Positions 19,701-28,977 of a stretch of 62,339 nt of DNA are shown piece by piece. Location: positions 1-62,339 of the forward strand of contig JAFGHO010000049.1 in NCBI GenBank assembly GCA_016930085.1. Direction: 5' to 3'. The notes under the pieces were generated by a model that was given only the letters and a program-made list of their open reading frames with translations, had not been told where the DNA came from and ran no database searches. The translations under genes and the position numbers were made by a program. Positions within the stretch are counted from its first letter, which is position 1. Every line of letters starts with the position of its first letter. This DNA is from Spirochaetales bacterium (GTDB taxonomy: Bacteria; Spirochaetota; Spirochaetia; SZUA-6; JAFGRV01).

Positions 19701-19855
19701 TGTTATTCGAGGCCTTTTTAAAGGGAAATCATAATTATCCCGGAAACGGACTCGGGATGTTTATCGTGAAAGAACTTACAGCAAAACTGAACTGGGATAT
19801 TCAATTTGAATCCGAGGAAGGAAAAGGTACTGTTTTTCTGGTAAAAATCAACTGA
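16709..19855 (+). CDS. 7TM-DISM hybrid histidine kinase with HK-REC-HK layout
   Basis: A 1048-residue membrane sensor. The N-terminus has a hydrophobic signal ending in QNGC that may be lipidated. An extracellular jelly-roll-like sensor domain follows (about 25-200, with LSGEWEIYWN), as in 7TMR-DISM receptors, then about seven membrane helices (roughly 210-405). A coiled-coil linker leads to the first kinase module: H452 in NLSHEIRTP and an ATPase domain with DTGIGIKEEQ and GMGMGLAI. A receiver domain has D748 in VSDIMMDEMNGF. A second kinase module has H842 in SIAHEILNPL and an ATPase domain with DNGPGIPDEL and GNGLGMFIVKEL. There is no Hpt domain, so phosphate probably passes from a kinase module straight to the NtrC-type regulator encoded upstream. 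The ribosome binding site is weak. Confidence 0.9.
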   Translation: MKLFIQIMLVITIVFQNGCSVFEEGIFRSTASKGHLDLRSWDPVNDNPADLSGEWEIYWNRLLTPDDFNKTDPVPSYIEVPSPWQGRKIDNELLTPMGYATYRLTIQLNRYDTVLGLYIPNMDNAYRLWVNGSLISTGGYVGTNHDEMKPQRLPLIRLLSTAENNLEMVIQISNFHHRNGGMLHPVLIGSWITINRYHDRGIAWEMFLFGGLSLTGIYHLILSLIRKRELSCLFFGLFCIIIGIRILVSGHYLLVYAFQGINWEFGVKLEYLSFYFGLLFFSLYLYGLFRSIINVLVIRIITIISSLFIITVLVTPAVIYTQYTLIPFQILAVAGGVYYIVFLLRISLKSDREAVFVLCGLLFIFTAMVTDILSSHAVFRLKPLIPFGSCLFIFSQSLLLSIKFTKTYRELDNLSKNLEKKVAKRTTELQAAKDKLEISHNEKMSFFVNLSHEIRTPLMLLSNYMNDYINDHGSHPSLLIMQENIHKLIRDMINFFDILKFEKGMNIYNHENIVDFSRFLTAKLRLFSSFFRKKNIALISDIAPSLYIKADPMSVDRILNNLLENAGKYTKKNGRICVKLHGDTTKVRFSVADTGIGIKEEQLEKIFLPYYQLSHKKRNIQGMGMGLAIINNIIGELKGIITVNSKPGEGSVFLVELPRCSVENTQTPCSDFVETGSGFFILPGDEMPEKNRYDKSNPDLLLVEDNEELLYLMKKNMGHLFNIYSAGNGKEAIAVLEQNPTIQMIVSDIMMDEMNGFELLETVQQIQGFEEVPFIFITAKATIKERNFGIEKGAVDYIFKPFSINELAYKIQALFRYRYLQKKLHQKEKQASLAAMTASIAHEILNPLSGISGPLANLDKQLLQENLVKKDFLFKHINYIRQSVSKIENIIRNVKLIFSEQKLKKENIDIKSLIDSIISKYRESSEKKIKFVLNDFEDLRIHTDRTAFLQIIDNIVSNAVNAIENQGTISISCLKEKDQFIIRIEDNGPGIPDELKPVLFEAFLKGNHNYPGNGLGMFIVKELTAKLNWDIQFESEEGKGTVFLVKIN

Positions 19856-19984
19856 TTTCACAACACGACATCCTTTCTGATTTTCTCCTCCACACCGTGA
19901 ATGCCGAATAAGATATATTGATGCGGATGATTTAGCAGTCCTTTCAGGAACGGATTCGTTTCATGTAATTCTAAAGCCCCCCCC

Positions 19985-21010
19985 TCATTCCCCGTCATTG
20001 AAAACAAATGCCGTCACTTTCTTGCTGATTCCCTTCACCTTTATGTCGATTTCCGTGAACGGGCGTTTCGTCTTGAGTTTTTCATAGGCCGATTCGGAAA
20101 CGACGATGCTGCCCGGTTCGGCCGCGCTGCACAGCCGCCGCCCGACATTCACCGTGTTGCCGATCATGGTAAAATCGTACTTTTCTCCGGAACCGACCGC
20201 GCCGACGACCGCCACGCCGTAGTTGATCCCGATGCCCACCTGAAGCGTCTCTTTCCGCTTTTTGTTGAATGACGCTATTTTTTGCTGGATTTCGAGCGCG
20301 CATTTGAACGCGCATGACGGTGAGGGAAACTGTACCATGATCTCGTCCCCGATAAACTTGTCGATATCGCCCGAGTTTTTATTGATACACTGCACCTGGA
20401 TGCAAAAAATCTCGTTGAGGGTATTGATGACCATGAGCGGGTCCATCTCTTCGGCATACGTGGTAAACCCGCGCACGTCGGAAAAGAAGACGGTCACCAG
20501 TTTTCTTCGGGGCTGGATGGTGATCTCTCCGGTCCGCAATACTTCCACCATCTGTTCCGTCGAGCCCGAAACATAATGCTTGATGGAAATCTTTTTTCTG
20601 CACGCCTTTACCATCTCATTGAAATTGTCGAAAAGCGACGCCACTTCGTTGAACCCCTTGACCGTCAGCCTCGTGTCGAAATCGCCTTCCTTCACTTTCT
20701 GAAACCCTAATCTCAGCTGAAAAAAAGGCCGTTTGATGAAGAGGATATAGGCGACGAGGGGAAAGATGAATGACAGAATAAAAATGATAATCGATATAAG
20801 AACGAAAAGCATGTTCACCGTCATCAGGTCCTTGAAGGCCTGAGATCGGGAAATGGAAACCGCGTCCGTTTTGGCTTCCGGCAGATATGTTTTGATAACA
20901 TGTTTTTCCAGGTTATATCCGAAGACAAAGTAACTCAGGATCAAAAGGAGAACAAGTATCGCCGCGCTCGCGTACAACACCGTTTTTATGTCTGTTTTAA
21001 ATAGTTTCAT
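19985..21010 (-). CDS. Membrane-bound class III adenylate cyclase with HAMP domain
   Basis: Predicted to make cyclic AMP from ATP. Two membrane helices (about 11-31 and 64-92) flank a small 30-residue external segment, followed by a HAMP linker (about 93-145) and a cyclase domain (about 165-335). The metal-binding aspartates are D178 (FSDVRGFT) and D222 (KFIGDEIM). K218 and T281 occupy the positions that select adenine in CyaC-type enzymes, and N288 and R292 (NVGRRL) are the transition-state residues, so it looks fully active. The external part is too small for an independent sensor domain. The gene stands alone on the minus strand, convergent with the hybrid kinase. Confidence 0.9.
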   Translation of the reverse strand: MKLFKTDIKTVLYASAAILVLLLILSYFVFGYNLEKHVIKTYLPEAKTDAVSISRSQAFKDLMTVNMLFVLISIIIFILSFIFPLVAYILFIKRPFFQLRLGFQKVKEGDFDTRLTVKGFNEVASLFDNFNEMVKACRKKISIKHYVSGSTEQMVEVLRTGEITIQPRRKLVTVFFSDVRGFTTYAEEMDPLMVINTLNEIFCIQVQCINKNSGDIDKFIGDEIMVQFPSPSCAFKCALEIQQKIASFNKKRKETLQVGIGINYGVAVVGAVGSGEKYDFTMIGNTVNVGRRLCSAAEPGSIVVSESAYEKLKTKRPFTEIDIKVKGISKKVTAFVFNDGE

Positions 21011-21132
21011 TCCACCGTTAACTCCTTCTTATATCATTATCATAGTATAGAACTGCTTATTGTAAAAGAAAAAATTTATAAGGGGCTGCTAAAAACGTAT
21101 ATATGTTACCTGACAATGGTCGGAAAAAACCG

Positions 21133-23142
21133 TCAATTACCCAATAACTTCTTCACCTCGCTGTTTTTTTGTACAATGACCTGCGCGACCGACTCGACTT
21201 CCGCCGTTTCCACATTGATCACCCTTCCGAAGACAGCCAGGGAAGAACCCATCTCGATCACCGTCCCCGTGACGATAAAGTCGGCGGCAAGGAAATTGCC
21301 GATACGGATCGCCGTCGTCGTATCCATCAGGTCCGAGACGGCCAGCTCCTGCTCTTCGAGAATGATATCCAGTTTATCCCGTTCGACCATGGTCATTGTA
21401 TCGAGTCCTGAAAACTTTGCAATGGCCATTTCATTCAAAAGATCCAGAAGCCGCATTGGTCGTTCCGGCTTCGATGTAAAACCCGAAACCGCGATTACCC
21501 CCTCGCCCCCGGAAGGGAATCCCAGAATCATTTCATCGAAAAGATGCGACAGGTGGGCTTCAATAGATCTGTCCTTTACAGGTACCTCGATTTCCGCATT
21601 CTCTCTGATCTCGGCAACCTGCTTTTCATCGTAGGCCAGTTCCTTCCCGATAATGGAGATATAGTTGTCCATAATTTTAATTTCATCCTCGAATCCTTCA
21701 TTATCGAGACGAAGCCGCACGTTTTCGAGTACTTTCCGTATGTCGAGGCATCTGTCGAATATCGATTTCATGACGGCGGTGATTTTTGTTTCCAGCGCCT
21801 CGATATCCGGAGAGGTGAGTGTTTCGTACTGATCTTCCGTCATATCGTCCGACCACAATCGATTTTTCAGGTTATTCAGTTCATCTATTTCTTTCCGGGC
21901 ATTGTAATATATCCCGCCGATTGTTTTCAATTCCAGGGCAAACTGCATCATCGTCCCGGACCGCAGGACCATCGCGTCCGAGAACCCGGTTACCGGAGAA
22001 GGGTCGGTAACAAATTTGGAAGCGAGTGTATAAGGACCGATTTTTTTTCTTTTCCCCCCGAGATCGGTATATGAAAGGGTAAAACGAAGGACGTCTTTTT
22101 TCCCTTTATAGTTATTCGGCGGTATGTTAACGTGAACGAGCATCGTTTCGTAATCGCGATGATGAAGTGTCGGTAACGAATAGCCGATACGGTTGCCCTT
22201 GATGACATAATCGTAACCCCACGTCCCTTCGATTTCCGCGTCAATAAGCACCTCGCATTCCATGGACAAATCCAATGCCGCGGGAACGACCATCCGGTCG
22301 AGTTCGCTTCCGAATGTCTCCTCCATTTCATCCCTGTCTGAAATGAAACGCGAGCTTCCCCCTCCTTTCTTCGCGAGGTCCTGCATGAGTTTGAGATCGA
22401 AATCCGTCCCCAGGCCGATGGTTGAACAATTGACGCCGATTTCCTTGTAGCGCGCTGCCATATCGAGGATCCCCTCGGAATCACCTCTTCCATCGGTGAG
22501 AAAAAGCACCCTGTTGGCGTATATTTCCCGAAAATATGTCATTGCCTCTTTATAGCCGAGTTTGAGGCCCGCCACGAGGTTCGTTCCGCCCCCCGGTTCG
22601 ATGGCATGCACCTTCTGTTTGAACTGAAGCCTTTTATTTTTGTCGTTCATCCGTGTCGCCGGAAAAAGAACGGCCGCTTCATTATCAAAGGTGATGAGTG
22701 ACACATAATCGATATCTCTCACCCGTTCGATAAATATATCAAACGACTCCTTGACCCACTCCATTTTATCCGCCGAACTCATCGACCCGCTTTTATCGAT
22801 CACAAAAGCGAGATTCATGGGGGGAAGATCCTCGAATCGGCGCTCCCTTGCCTGAATCCCGATATGAAAGACCTCTTCCTGGCCTTTGGATGAAAGCTGC
22901 CGGTAGCCGGAATACAGAAAAACACCGACATCACCTTCAGGTTCGGGATAGTCGTAATCGATCTGTGCGATATATGCGTCCACATATACTTCTTCCGGCG
23001 GAATAATAATTCCTTTTCCGGCGAGGTACTTGCCCCTCGTTGCCGAACCGGCGGATTCCGACTGTGCCCCGGCGATAAGCAGCCCTGAGGAAAAAATAAG
23101 ATAACATGATACAATTATACATATGCCGGCATGGCGTCGCAT
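21133..23142 (-). CDS. Exported von Willebrand A protein with CsgG/FlgO-like C-terminus
   Basis: The start at 23142 is chosen for its GGGGAGG ribosome binding site and for the signal peptide that follows (MRRHAGICIIVSCYLIFSSG, cleavage near AGA-QS). The von Willebrand A domain (about 105-300) has an intact metal site DKSGS at residues 116-120, plus T and D ligands further on (FLTDGRGDSEG). A beta-rich region and a helical segment follow. The last 110 residues (LLDLLNEMAIAKFSGLDTMTMVERDKLD, then ADFIVTGTVIEMGSSLAVFGRVINVET) resemble the CsgG/FlgO-type fold found in lipoproteins that assemble at the outer membrane. Substrate or partner is unknown. It is followed 37 bases upstream, in the same direction, by the M16 protease gene. 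Confidence 0.78.
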   Translation of the reverse strand: MRRHAGICIIVSCYLIFSSGLLIAGAQSESAGSATRGKYLAGKGIIIPPEEVYVDAYIAQIDYDYPEPEGDVGVFLYSGYRQLSSKGQEEVFHIGIQARERRFEDLPPMNLAFVIDKSGSMSSADKMEWVKESFDIFIERVRDIDYVSLITFDNEAAVLFPATRMNDKNKRLQFKQKVHAIEPGGGTNLVAGLKLGYKEAMTYFREIYANRVLFLTDGRGDSEGILDMAARYKEIGVNCSTIGLGTDFDLKLMQDLAKKGGGSSRFISDRDEMEETFGSELDRMVVPAALDLSMECEVLIDAEIEGTWGYDYVIKGNRIGYSLPTLHHRDYETMLVHVNIPPNNYKGKKDVLRFTLSYTDLGGKRKKIGPYTLASKFVTDPSPVTGFSDAMVLRSGTMMQFALELKTIGGIYYNARKEIDELNNLKNRLWSDDMTEDQYETLTSPDIEALETKITAVMKSIFDRCLDIRKVLENVRLRLDNEGFEDEIKIMDNYISIIGKELAYDEKQVAEIRENAEIEVPVKDRSIEAHLSHLFDEMILGFPSGGEGVIAVSGFTSKPERPMRLLDLLNEMAIAKFSGLDTMTMVERDKLDIILEEQELAVSDLMDTTTAIRIGNFLAADFIVTGTVIEMGSSLAVFGRVINVETAEVESVAQVIVQKNSEVKKLLGN

Positions 23143-23302
23143 CGGAAACCTCCCCTGTAAATGATAATGACCTGAAAAATGGTTGTCAATAGTATGAAAA
23201 AAACTCCCGTTCGTTTCCCGTTTTCCAGCCGATTCAGGTCGTTTTGCCATTATCTTTGAGAACACATCGGGATTGCCAAAGACGAACCGATCGGGCTTTA
23301 CA

Positions 23303-26155
23303 TTACTCTTTTTCCGGGTAAAGAATTACCCTGGCGTACCGGTCGCTTTTACAATATTGAACAGCCAGATTCCGAAGCGTTTCCGCCGTCAGCGATTCAA
23401 CGGACTCCATATAATCAAGCAAGGTAAGGGGATCGAGCTTATGAACATACATGGTCTGAAGCATGGTAAGCCAGTAATTGTTTTCCTTGATGTTGGTCTC
23501 ATATTCCCGTTTGAGGATTTCCTTTGTCTTCTGTAATTCCTGAGGGGTCGGGCCTTCGATTTTTATCCGCTCGATTTCCTCAATGACCAAGTCACTCAGG
23601 CGTTCGGCCTTTTCCGGCGCGCAGCCGAATCCGATATAAATGTAATATTCTTCGTCCGGATAATGTTGAAGATTCGTAAAGGCCCAGATGTCATAGCTTC
23701 CCCCTTCTTTTTCGCGGATTACCTCCCGTAACCTGATATTGAAGACTTCGGAAAGCGCATTGATCGCTATCCTTCCTTCATATGACCACGTTGCATCGCC
23801 CGAATATGTCAGGAGAACCTGGCTTTTAGGTTCGATGCCTTTTCTGACGTCTTTCAACACGACTCCGGCGGGCGGATCGATATTGAGGTCTTTCCATGTT
23901 TCCTCACGGTCTGTTGCCGGCAGATTGCCGAGATAGGTTTTGATAAGCGGTTCGATGACATCCATCCGAAAATTGCCGACAAAAAAGAAGGTAAAATCCG
24001 ATGCGTCCCCGAAACGGTCGCGGTAAAACTCGAGAGATTTTTTCATATCCATTTCACCGAGTTTTTCGACGGTAAGCGGTTCTCTGCGTAAATTATCCTG
24101 TGATAGGACTTCCCATACCGTATCCCAGAAAACCCTTTCGGGCGAGGAGGCCCTGTCCTGGATTTCGGCCTTTTTCCTTTCCTTGTATGTTTCAAAGGAG
24201 TTGGCATCCATGCGGGGCTGTGTAAATGAAAGATAGATAAGCTTGAAACATGTTTCCAGGTCTTCGGGTACGGATGAACCTTCTATACCCTCATTCAACT
24301 CATTGATCCATGGAATGACATGCACGTTTTTCCCGGCAAGCAATTTTTCGAGTTCCGTAAGGGAGAACCCGTCAAGTCCGCCCTCATGCACCAATGCGGC
24401 CGCCGTCGATGCCGCGATAAACTCTTTATCCGGAACAAGGGAATGTCCGCCGGGGCTGTAGGCACTGAAAAGGACTTCATCGTCCTTGAAATCGGTTTGT
24501 TTCAGTACGACCGTCACTCCGTTCGAAAGGGTCAGCTGCGTGACGCCAAGCTTTGGAATTTCGAGCCGGTTAATAATCGCTTTTTCTTCGAGTTTCCCGG
24601 AAATTAGCGGCTTTTCCGTAACGGTATCGATATAGGGAAATATCTCCATTTCCTTGACCGCCTCGAATCGGGAGGAAATCATCTTTTTATCCGGAAGACG
24701 AATATCCTCTTTCTCCGGTCCCTCGACGAGGACGACACGGTTATCTTCCGTCATATATGTTTCCGCATAGCCGTTTATTTCCTTGAGGCTTACGCCTGGG
24801 AGGAACTGCTTGTAGATCCGCTGTTCATACTCGATTCCCGGTATTGATTCGCCCACAAGAAAATGACGGATATATTCTTCGGCGAAATCCGCGGAATTGC
24901 GGTTTCCGCGGTCATTATATATGCTTTCGATCCATGTTATAAGCCGTTCCTTTTGCCGATTGATTTCCGTTTCCGTAAATCCATAGCGTTTGGCCCGCTC
25001 GGCTTCGACGAGAAGTGTATCGAGTGCATCGATGATTCTCCCCTCCTTGACCGTAGCGCCGATCACGGTGAACTCCTTCGACCGGTAATTACCGGCGTAA
25101 CCGGCATAGGCTTCGGTAAAGGGGGCATTCGCGGTTCGCGCGATATCCGATAGCCGCTCGTCGATGATGTTATGGACCAGATTGGCGATCATCCGCACCC
25201 GGTAATCCCCGACGGTAACGGACGGAAGCACATCATGTTTGAGATAGATATTGATGCTGTATGATGTGGCTTCCGGATCCGTTGCGACATTAATAAGGGT
25301 CTCCTCGTGATCGGGAATGACCTCGGTAAACCGTTCCGGCGCATTCTCCTGACTCTTCATGCCGGAAAAATATTCCTTTATCTTTTCCTCCATCCATCCG
25401 GCTTTAAAATCACCCACGGCGATCACCGACATTAAATCCGGACGGTACCATCGCTCGTAAAATCCCCGAAGCAGTTCCGCGTCGCAGGTTTCGATGATCC
25501 CGATATCGCCGATCGGCATTCTATCCGGATAACGTGAACCGTAAAAAAGAAAGGGATACTGTTTTTCGCTCAACCGTGCTTCCGCGTTCTTTCTCATTCG
25601 CCATTCTTCTATAATAATCCCCCGTTCCTTTTCGACCTCCTCCTCTTCGATCAGCATATTGCAGGCCCAGTCGGCAAGGATTTTGAGAGCTGTTTCGAGA
25701 ATTTCATCGTTCTCTGTCGGTATTTTCAGGATATAGACCGTCTCATTGAAACTCGTGAATGCATTGAGTTCCGGGCCGAACCTCATTCCGACCGATTCGA
25801 GAAAATTGACGATTTCCTGTTTTCTGAAATTCTTCGTGCCATTGAAGGCCATATGTTCGACAAAATGGGCGATCCCCTTTTCATTTTCCCTTTCAAGGAT
25901 CGAACCCGCATTCACGACAAGACGGAATTCCGCCCGTTTTTCAGGTTCGGTGTTCCTCCGAATCAAATATGCAAGACCGTTTTCGAGTTTACCCCTCGTA
26001 ATCGCCGGATCGACAGGAAGTTTGTCTTCCGGCTTGAGGAGTAATGGATTGTTTTCATCGACGGCGGACGTCGTCGTCTTGCACCCGCCCAAAAGAAAGA
26101 TGAATGTCAAGCATAATAAAAGCGCATATATACGATTATTGGTTAGTAAAGACAT
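23303..26155 (-). CDS. M16 family zinc metalloprotease lipoprotein
   Basis: A 950-residue pitrilysin-type protease anchored by a lipobox LGGC (C25). The inverted zinc motif HFVEH (H97, E100, H101) and the distal ligand E177 in KERGIIIEE are intact in the N-terminal half. The C-terminal half contains the second M16 module, with the conserved R/Y substrate-binding region but no zinc site, as expected for a fused two-domain enzyme. It probably digests peptides in the periplasm or at the surface. The von Willebrand A gene lies downstream in the same direction and may be co-transcribed (about 160 bases between them). Confidence 0.92.
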   Translation of the reverse strand: MSLLTNNRIYALLLCLTFIFLLGGCKTTTSAVDENNPLLLKPEDKLPVDPAITRGKLENGLAYLIRRNTEPEKRAEFRLVVNAGSILERENEKGIAHFVEHMAFNGTKNFRKQEIVNFLESVGMRFGPELNAFTSFNETVYILKIPTENDEILETALKILADWACNMLIEEEEVEKERGIIIEEWRMRKNAEARLSEKQYPFLFYGSRYPDRMPIGDIGIIETCDAELLRGFYERWYRPDLMSVIAVGDFKAGWMEEKIKEYFSGMKSQENAPERFTEVIPDHEETLINVATDPEATSYSINIYLKHDVLPSVTVGDYRVRMIANLVHNIIDERLSDIARTANAPFTEAYAGYAGNYRSKEFTVIGATVKEGRIIDALDTLLVEAERAKRYGFTETEINRQKERLITWIESIYNDRGNRNSADFAEEYIRHFLVGESIPGIEYEQRIYKQFLPGVSLKEINGYAETYMTEDNRVVLVEGPEKEDIRLPDKKMISSRFEAVKEMEIFPYIDTVTEKPLISGKLEEKAIINRLEIPKLGVTQLTLSNGVTVVLKQTDFKDDEVLFSAYSPGGHSLVPDKEFIAASTAAALVHEGGLDGFSLTELEKLLAGKNVHVIPWINELNEGIEGSSVPEDLETCFKLIYLSFTQPRMDANSFETYKERKKAEIQDRASSPERVFWDTVWEVLSQDNLRREPLTVEKLGEMDMKKSLEFYRDRFGDASDFTFFFVGNFRMDVIEPLIKTYLGNLPATDREETWKDLNIDPPAGVVLKDVRKGIEPKSQVLLTYSGDATWSYEGRIAINALSEVFNIRLREVIREKEGGSYDIWAFTNLQHYPDEEYYIYIGFGCAPEKAERLSDLVIEEIERIKIEGPTPQELQKTKEILKREYETNIKENNYWLTMLQTMYVHKLDPLTLLDYMESVESLTAETLRNLAVQYCKSDRYARVILYPEKE

Positions 26156-26310
26156 GTTCTTACCTCATTTATATGGAATGTCACTACTATAATAAAAAAC
26201 ACCATATTGGTAAAGTGCCGATATCCGGCGATCAACAATGAAACCCAGCAGAAATGAAAGCCCGTGTCTTTCCACTTGAAAAAAAGTCATGATTGATATA
26301 GTGTCGTTGT

Positions 26311-27015
26311 ATGCGATGTCAGGGACACAGTGGTTTTATTGTGCTTATTGTTTTTCTTTTTTTGACGTCATGCTTTCCCCGGCAGCCGGTTAATCCGGCG
26401 CTGTACGAAGAATGTTACGATTACAACTACGATGCATTCGGCGGCATTACCTTTACCATTGAATGTGAAGCGGGAAACGGGGAAACGGGCACCGATTCCA
26501 TGCTTTATTCGGCGACGATAGAGAAGGGGGAACTCTCCGTCGACTTCGCGGACGATGAAGATCCGGGATCGCGCAGTAACGATCTCAGGCATTACCGGAC
26601 CGTATCCGAATACATCCTGCAACTGCTTTTTTCCGTCTACGACACCTTTCGGAATTATATCACCTTACTGCCGAAATCGGATATAGAAACAAAAATCGCG
26701 CCCACTCCCGAAGATCAACTCGCTACCGATTTCATTATACTGCAGACGATGCAGTCAAAAAAAACGAAACCGGAAATACGTCCGGTATTCAAAAAAACAT
26801 GCATGCGTTACTGCGTGAGTTCATTCGACCTTGAAATCGAGTCGATTCATTACCGGTATGACATCGAATATGAATGTATGCAGATGCTGATATTCCCCCG
26901 GATTATTACATTTATCGATATCAATGATGGGCATCCCGGGCCGCTTGTCATCACGGCAACCGAGGTAAAGACCTCGTTGCCGCATGGTCTGGTACATCCC
27001 GCAGAAGACCGATAG
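26311..27015 (+). CDS. Hypothetical lipoprotein
   Basis: A 234-residue protein with a spirochaete-type lipobox LTSC (C21). Beta-strand and helical stretches alternate. Four further cysteines are visible (EECYDYNYD, IECEAG, KTCMRYCVS, YECMQM). No family was recognised. It is divergent from the M16 gene and is followed 50 bases later by the GNAT gene, which has its own strong ribosome binding site. Confidence 0.65.
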   Translation: MRCQGHSGFIVLIVFLFLTSCFPRQPVNPALYEECYDYNYDAFGGITFTIECEAGNGETGTDSMLYSATIEKGELSVDFADDEDPGSRSNDLRHYRTVSEYILQLLFSVYDTFRNYITLLPKSDIETKIAPTPEDQLATDFIILQTMQSKKTKPEIRPVFKKTCMRYCVSSFDLEIESIHYRYDIEYECMQMLIFPRIITFIDINDGHPGPLVITATEVKTSLPHGLVHPAEDR

Positions 27016-27065
27016 AGACAGACGGCGTGAGTCTGAGTGAACACCCATGAATACCGGAGGAACCA

Positions 27066-27884
27066 ATGATCAGGAACATCGGAAAAGAAGATTACCACAA
27101 GATAGCCCGTCTTTTTTTCAGCGGATTCTTCCCCACCGATTTTGAAAAGCGGTACTTTGTGCCCGAAAAAACACTCGCCGTACTCGAAAAGGACGGCCAT
27201 TGCGCTTTTTCATGGTTCACGACACTCAGGGATATCGGTATCGCCATCCTGGTGTTCGACCCGGCAATCGATGATGCGGCAAGTATCGACAGCCTGCTCC
27301 GGCACACATTGCGCCTGATTCCCCTGAAAGAATTGAAAGGGTTATCCCTGATTTCGACAAAAAGGCTTTCAAACGAACAATTACGGGCCGTTCCCGGCCC
27401 GATCAAACGTTCGGAAATAAAAATGGCATACACAAAAGGATATATAGAAATTCCGGAGGTGAAGATCGTCACCTACAAGGAAGAATATTTCGACCAGGAG
27501 CTCGCGCTTGAGTCGAGATTGTTTTACGAGTTCAGGAAAAAACATCACTGGGAACCATACCGGATCGAAGACGCCCCGGAAGAGGAATTGGAAAATATAA
27601 AAAAATATTTCGATAAAAACAGGGAATCCTTTTTCTTTTATTTTGACAATAGGACCCTTGTCGGAAGCACCCTGCTGGTCAACGATTTCATTCAATCGCT
27701 TTGTATTGCCGAAGAATATCAAAGAAAAGGATACGGTTCGTTACTGACGAAATATGCCGTCAATCACGCCCTGAAAAAAGGCTATAAAATCATCCACCTG
27801 CTTGTCTTTGACGACAATACGGCCGCTATCGGTATGTACAAAAAGATCGGCTTTGACGAAAAAAGGTATCAATATATTTATTAA
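27066..27884 (+). CDS. GNAT family acetyltransferase
   Basis: Predicted to transfer an acetyl group from acetyl-CoA to an unknown amine. The strong GGAGG ribosome binding site fixes the start. The N-terminal half is a degenerate GNAT-like domain; the C-terminal half (about 140-272) has the acetyl-CoA loop YQRKGYGSLLTKYAV, with the R/Q-x-x-G-x-G/A pattern, and the typical tail DDNTAAIGMYKKIGF. The twin-domain layout is common in the family. Substrate cannot be told. Confidence 0.85.
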   Translation: MIRNIGKEDYHKIARLFFSGFFPTDFEKRYFVPEKTLAVLEKDGHCAFSWFTTLRDIGIAILVFDPAIDDAASIDSLLRHTLRLIPLKELKGLSLISTKRLSNEQLRAVPGPIKRSEIKMAYTKGYIEIPEVKIVTYKEEYFDQELALESRLFYEFRKKHHWEPYRIEDAPEEELENIKKYFDKNRESFFFYFDNRTLVGSTLLVNDFIQSLCIAEEYQRKGYGSLLTKYAVNHALKKGYKIIHLLVFDDNTAAIGMYKKIGFDEKRYQYIY

Positions 27885-27909
27885 CAAACCATGCGACCGC
27901 AGTGAATGG

Positions 27910-28809
27910 TTATAGTGACGGAACCTTTACCGTATAAACATAGTAGTTCGAGCGATAAGGATAATCGCTGATATAAAAGAGGTCGAAAAAGGATTTAAAT
28001 TTTTCCGGAAGCTTCGAATAGACAAACTCGGCAATAAGGATGGTTCCCGGTTCTGTGTAATTTTTTTCGAGGTCATTGATTTTATTGTAGATTTTCGTCG
28101 TCAGTACATTCGCCCTGGTCACGCCCGGTTTCAATGATATGTCGATGATTATTTTCAATTCGATCGGCTCTTTCAATAGATGATTGAACATATTGTATTC
28201 GCAAAGCCAATGCAGTATATGAATCCCGCTCAACACCGCCTGATTGCAGGTCGATTTTACCCCTTCACTCTCCTTGACCGTATTCTGGAAGAGAATGAAG
28301 CCGCCGTCACCATGCCAGGTGAGGAGTTTCCCGTTTCGGCCGCCGCAGATTTTCATTATTTCGTTCTTGATATCCGACATTATCCGTTTCATTTTTTTCG
28401 GATAACGCAGAATGAGATTCGAACTTCCGGCAATATCGGTTTTCAACAGAACCTGCACGTCTGTATGTTCTTTTTCTTCTTTTTCCAGCGTCTTTATCAG
28501 CGCCTCGATCCCGTTCATCTTGTATTTTTTCCCCGAATAGATCCCGTTATTGTCATAAATGGAAAGAAGTATCTTGACGAGTTTCATGAGTTTCTCGTCG
28601 GAGAAGGTTTTAACGATAATGTCCGCTTTTTCTTTTTTGGTAATGGATATTCCGAATGTCTTTCCCGCGGTTTCATGAAAATCGAAGGTACTGTCGATTT
28701 CCGAAATAAACCGTTCGAGGGGAAAACTGTTGTTGACGATGATTGTCTTGATATCACGTCTGATCTGGTTTAATTTTGTTTTTGAAATCGTTTTCTGGAT
28801 CTCTTCCAT
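27910..28809 (-). CDS. Cyclase-like protein with helical N-terminal adaptor-like domain
   Basis: The first 115 residues are predicted all-helical (for example DEKLMKLVKILLSIYDNNG) and may be an effector-associated/death-like adaptor domain; that is an inference from size and context only. Residues 118-299 resemble a class III nucleotide cyclase: TDIAGSS aligns with the first metal loop (D125) and HGDGGFILF with the second (D168), and IELKIIIDISLKPG matches the strand before the catalytic helix. The usual N/R transition-state residues are not obvious, so cyclase activity is doubtful. The same degenerate fold appears at the end of the divergently encoded caspase-like protein. It starts 337 bases from that gene and has its own promoter. 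Confidence 0.65.
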   Translation of the reverse strand: MEEIQKTISKTKLNQIRRDIKTIIVNNSFPLERFISEIDSTFDFHETAGKTFGISITKKEKADIIVKTFSDEKLMKLVKILLSIYDNNGIYSGKKYKMNGIEALIKTLEKEEKEHTDVQVLLKTDIAGSSNLILRYPKKMKRIMSDIKNEIMKICGGRNGKLLTWHGDGGFILFQNTVKESEGVKSTCNQAVLSGIHILHWLCEYNMFNHLLKEPIELKIIIDISLKPGVTRANVLTTKIYNKINDLEKNYTEPGTILIAEFVYSKLPEKFKSFFDLFYISDYPYRSNYYVYTVKVPSL

Positions 28810-28846
28810 AGCCTGACATTTTACCGTATAATTTTATACGTAGTAT

Positions 28847-28876
28847 ATAGTACAGGCAATCATATATATTTGTCAA
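28847..28876 (-). promoter_or_regulatory. Sigma-70 promoter of the cyclase-like gene
   Basis: On the minus strand TTGACA (28871-28876) and TACTAT (28847-28852) are separated by 18 bases. Transcription would start near 28840, about 30 bases before the start codon. Confidence 0.55.
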
Positions 28877-28977
28877 ATAATTCTTGTTTGAACGAACGGG
28901 GAAGCATACCGGTCCACGCAGATTCACGAAGCGGGTATGTGATATTTGGTATGGATATCCGAACCGTGGAACACTTG

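Noticed and set aside
27887..27911. Bidirectional terminator between the GNAT and cyclase-like genes
   Set aside because: Only a six-pair stem with a 13-base loop and no T-run on either strand.
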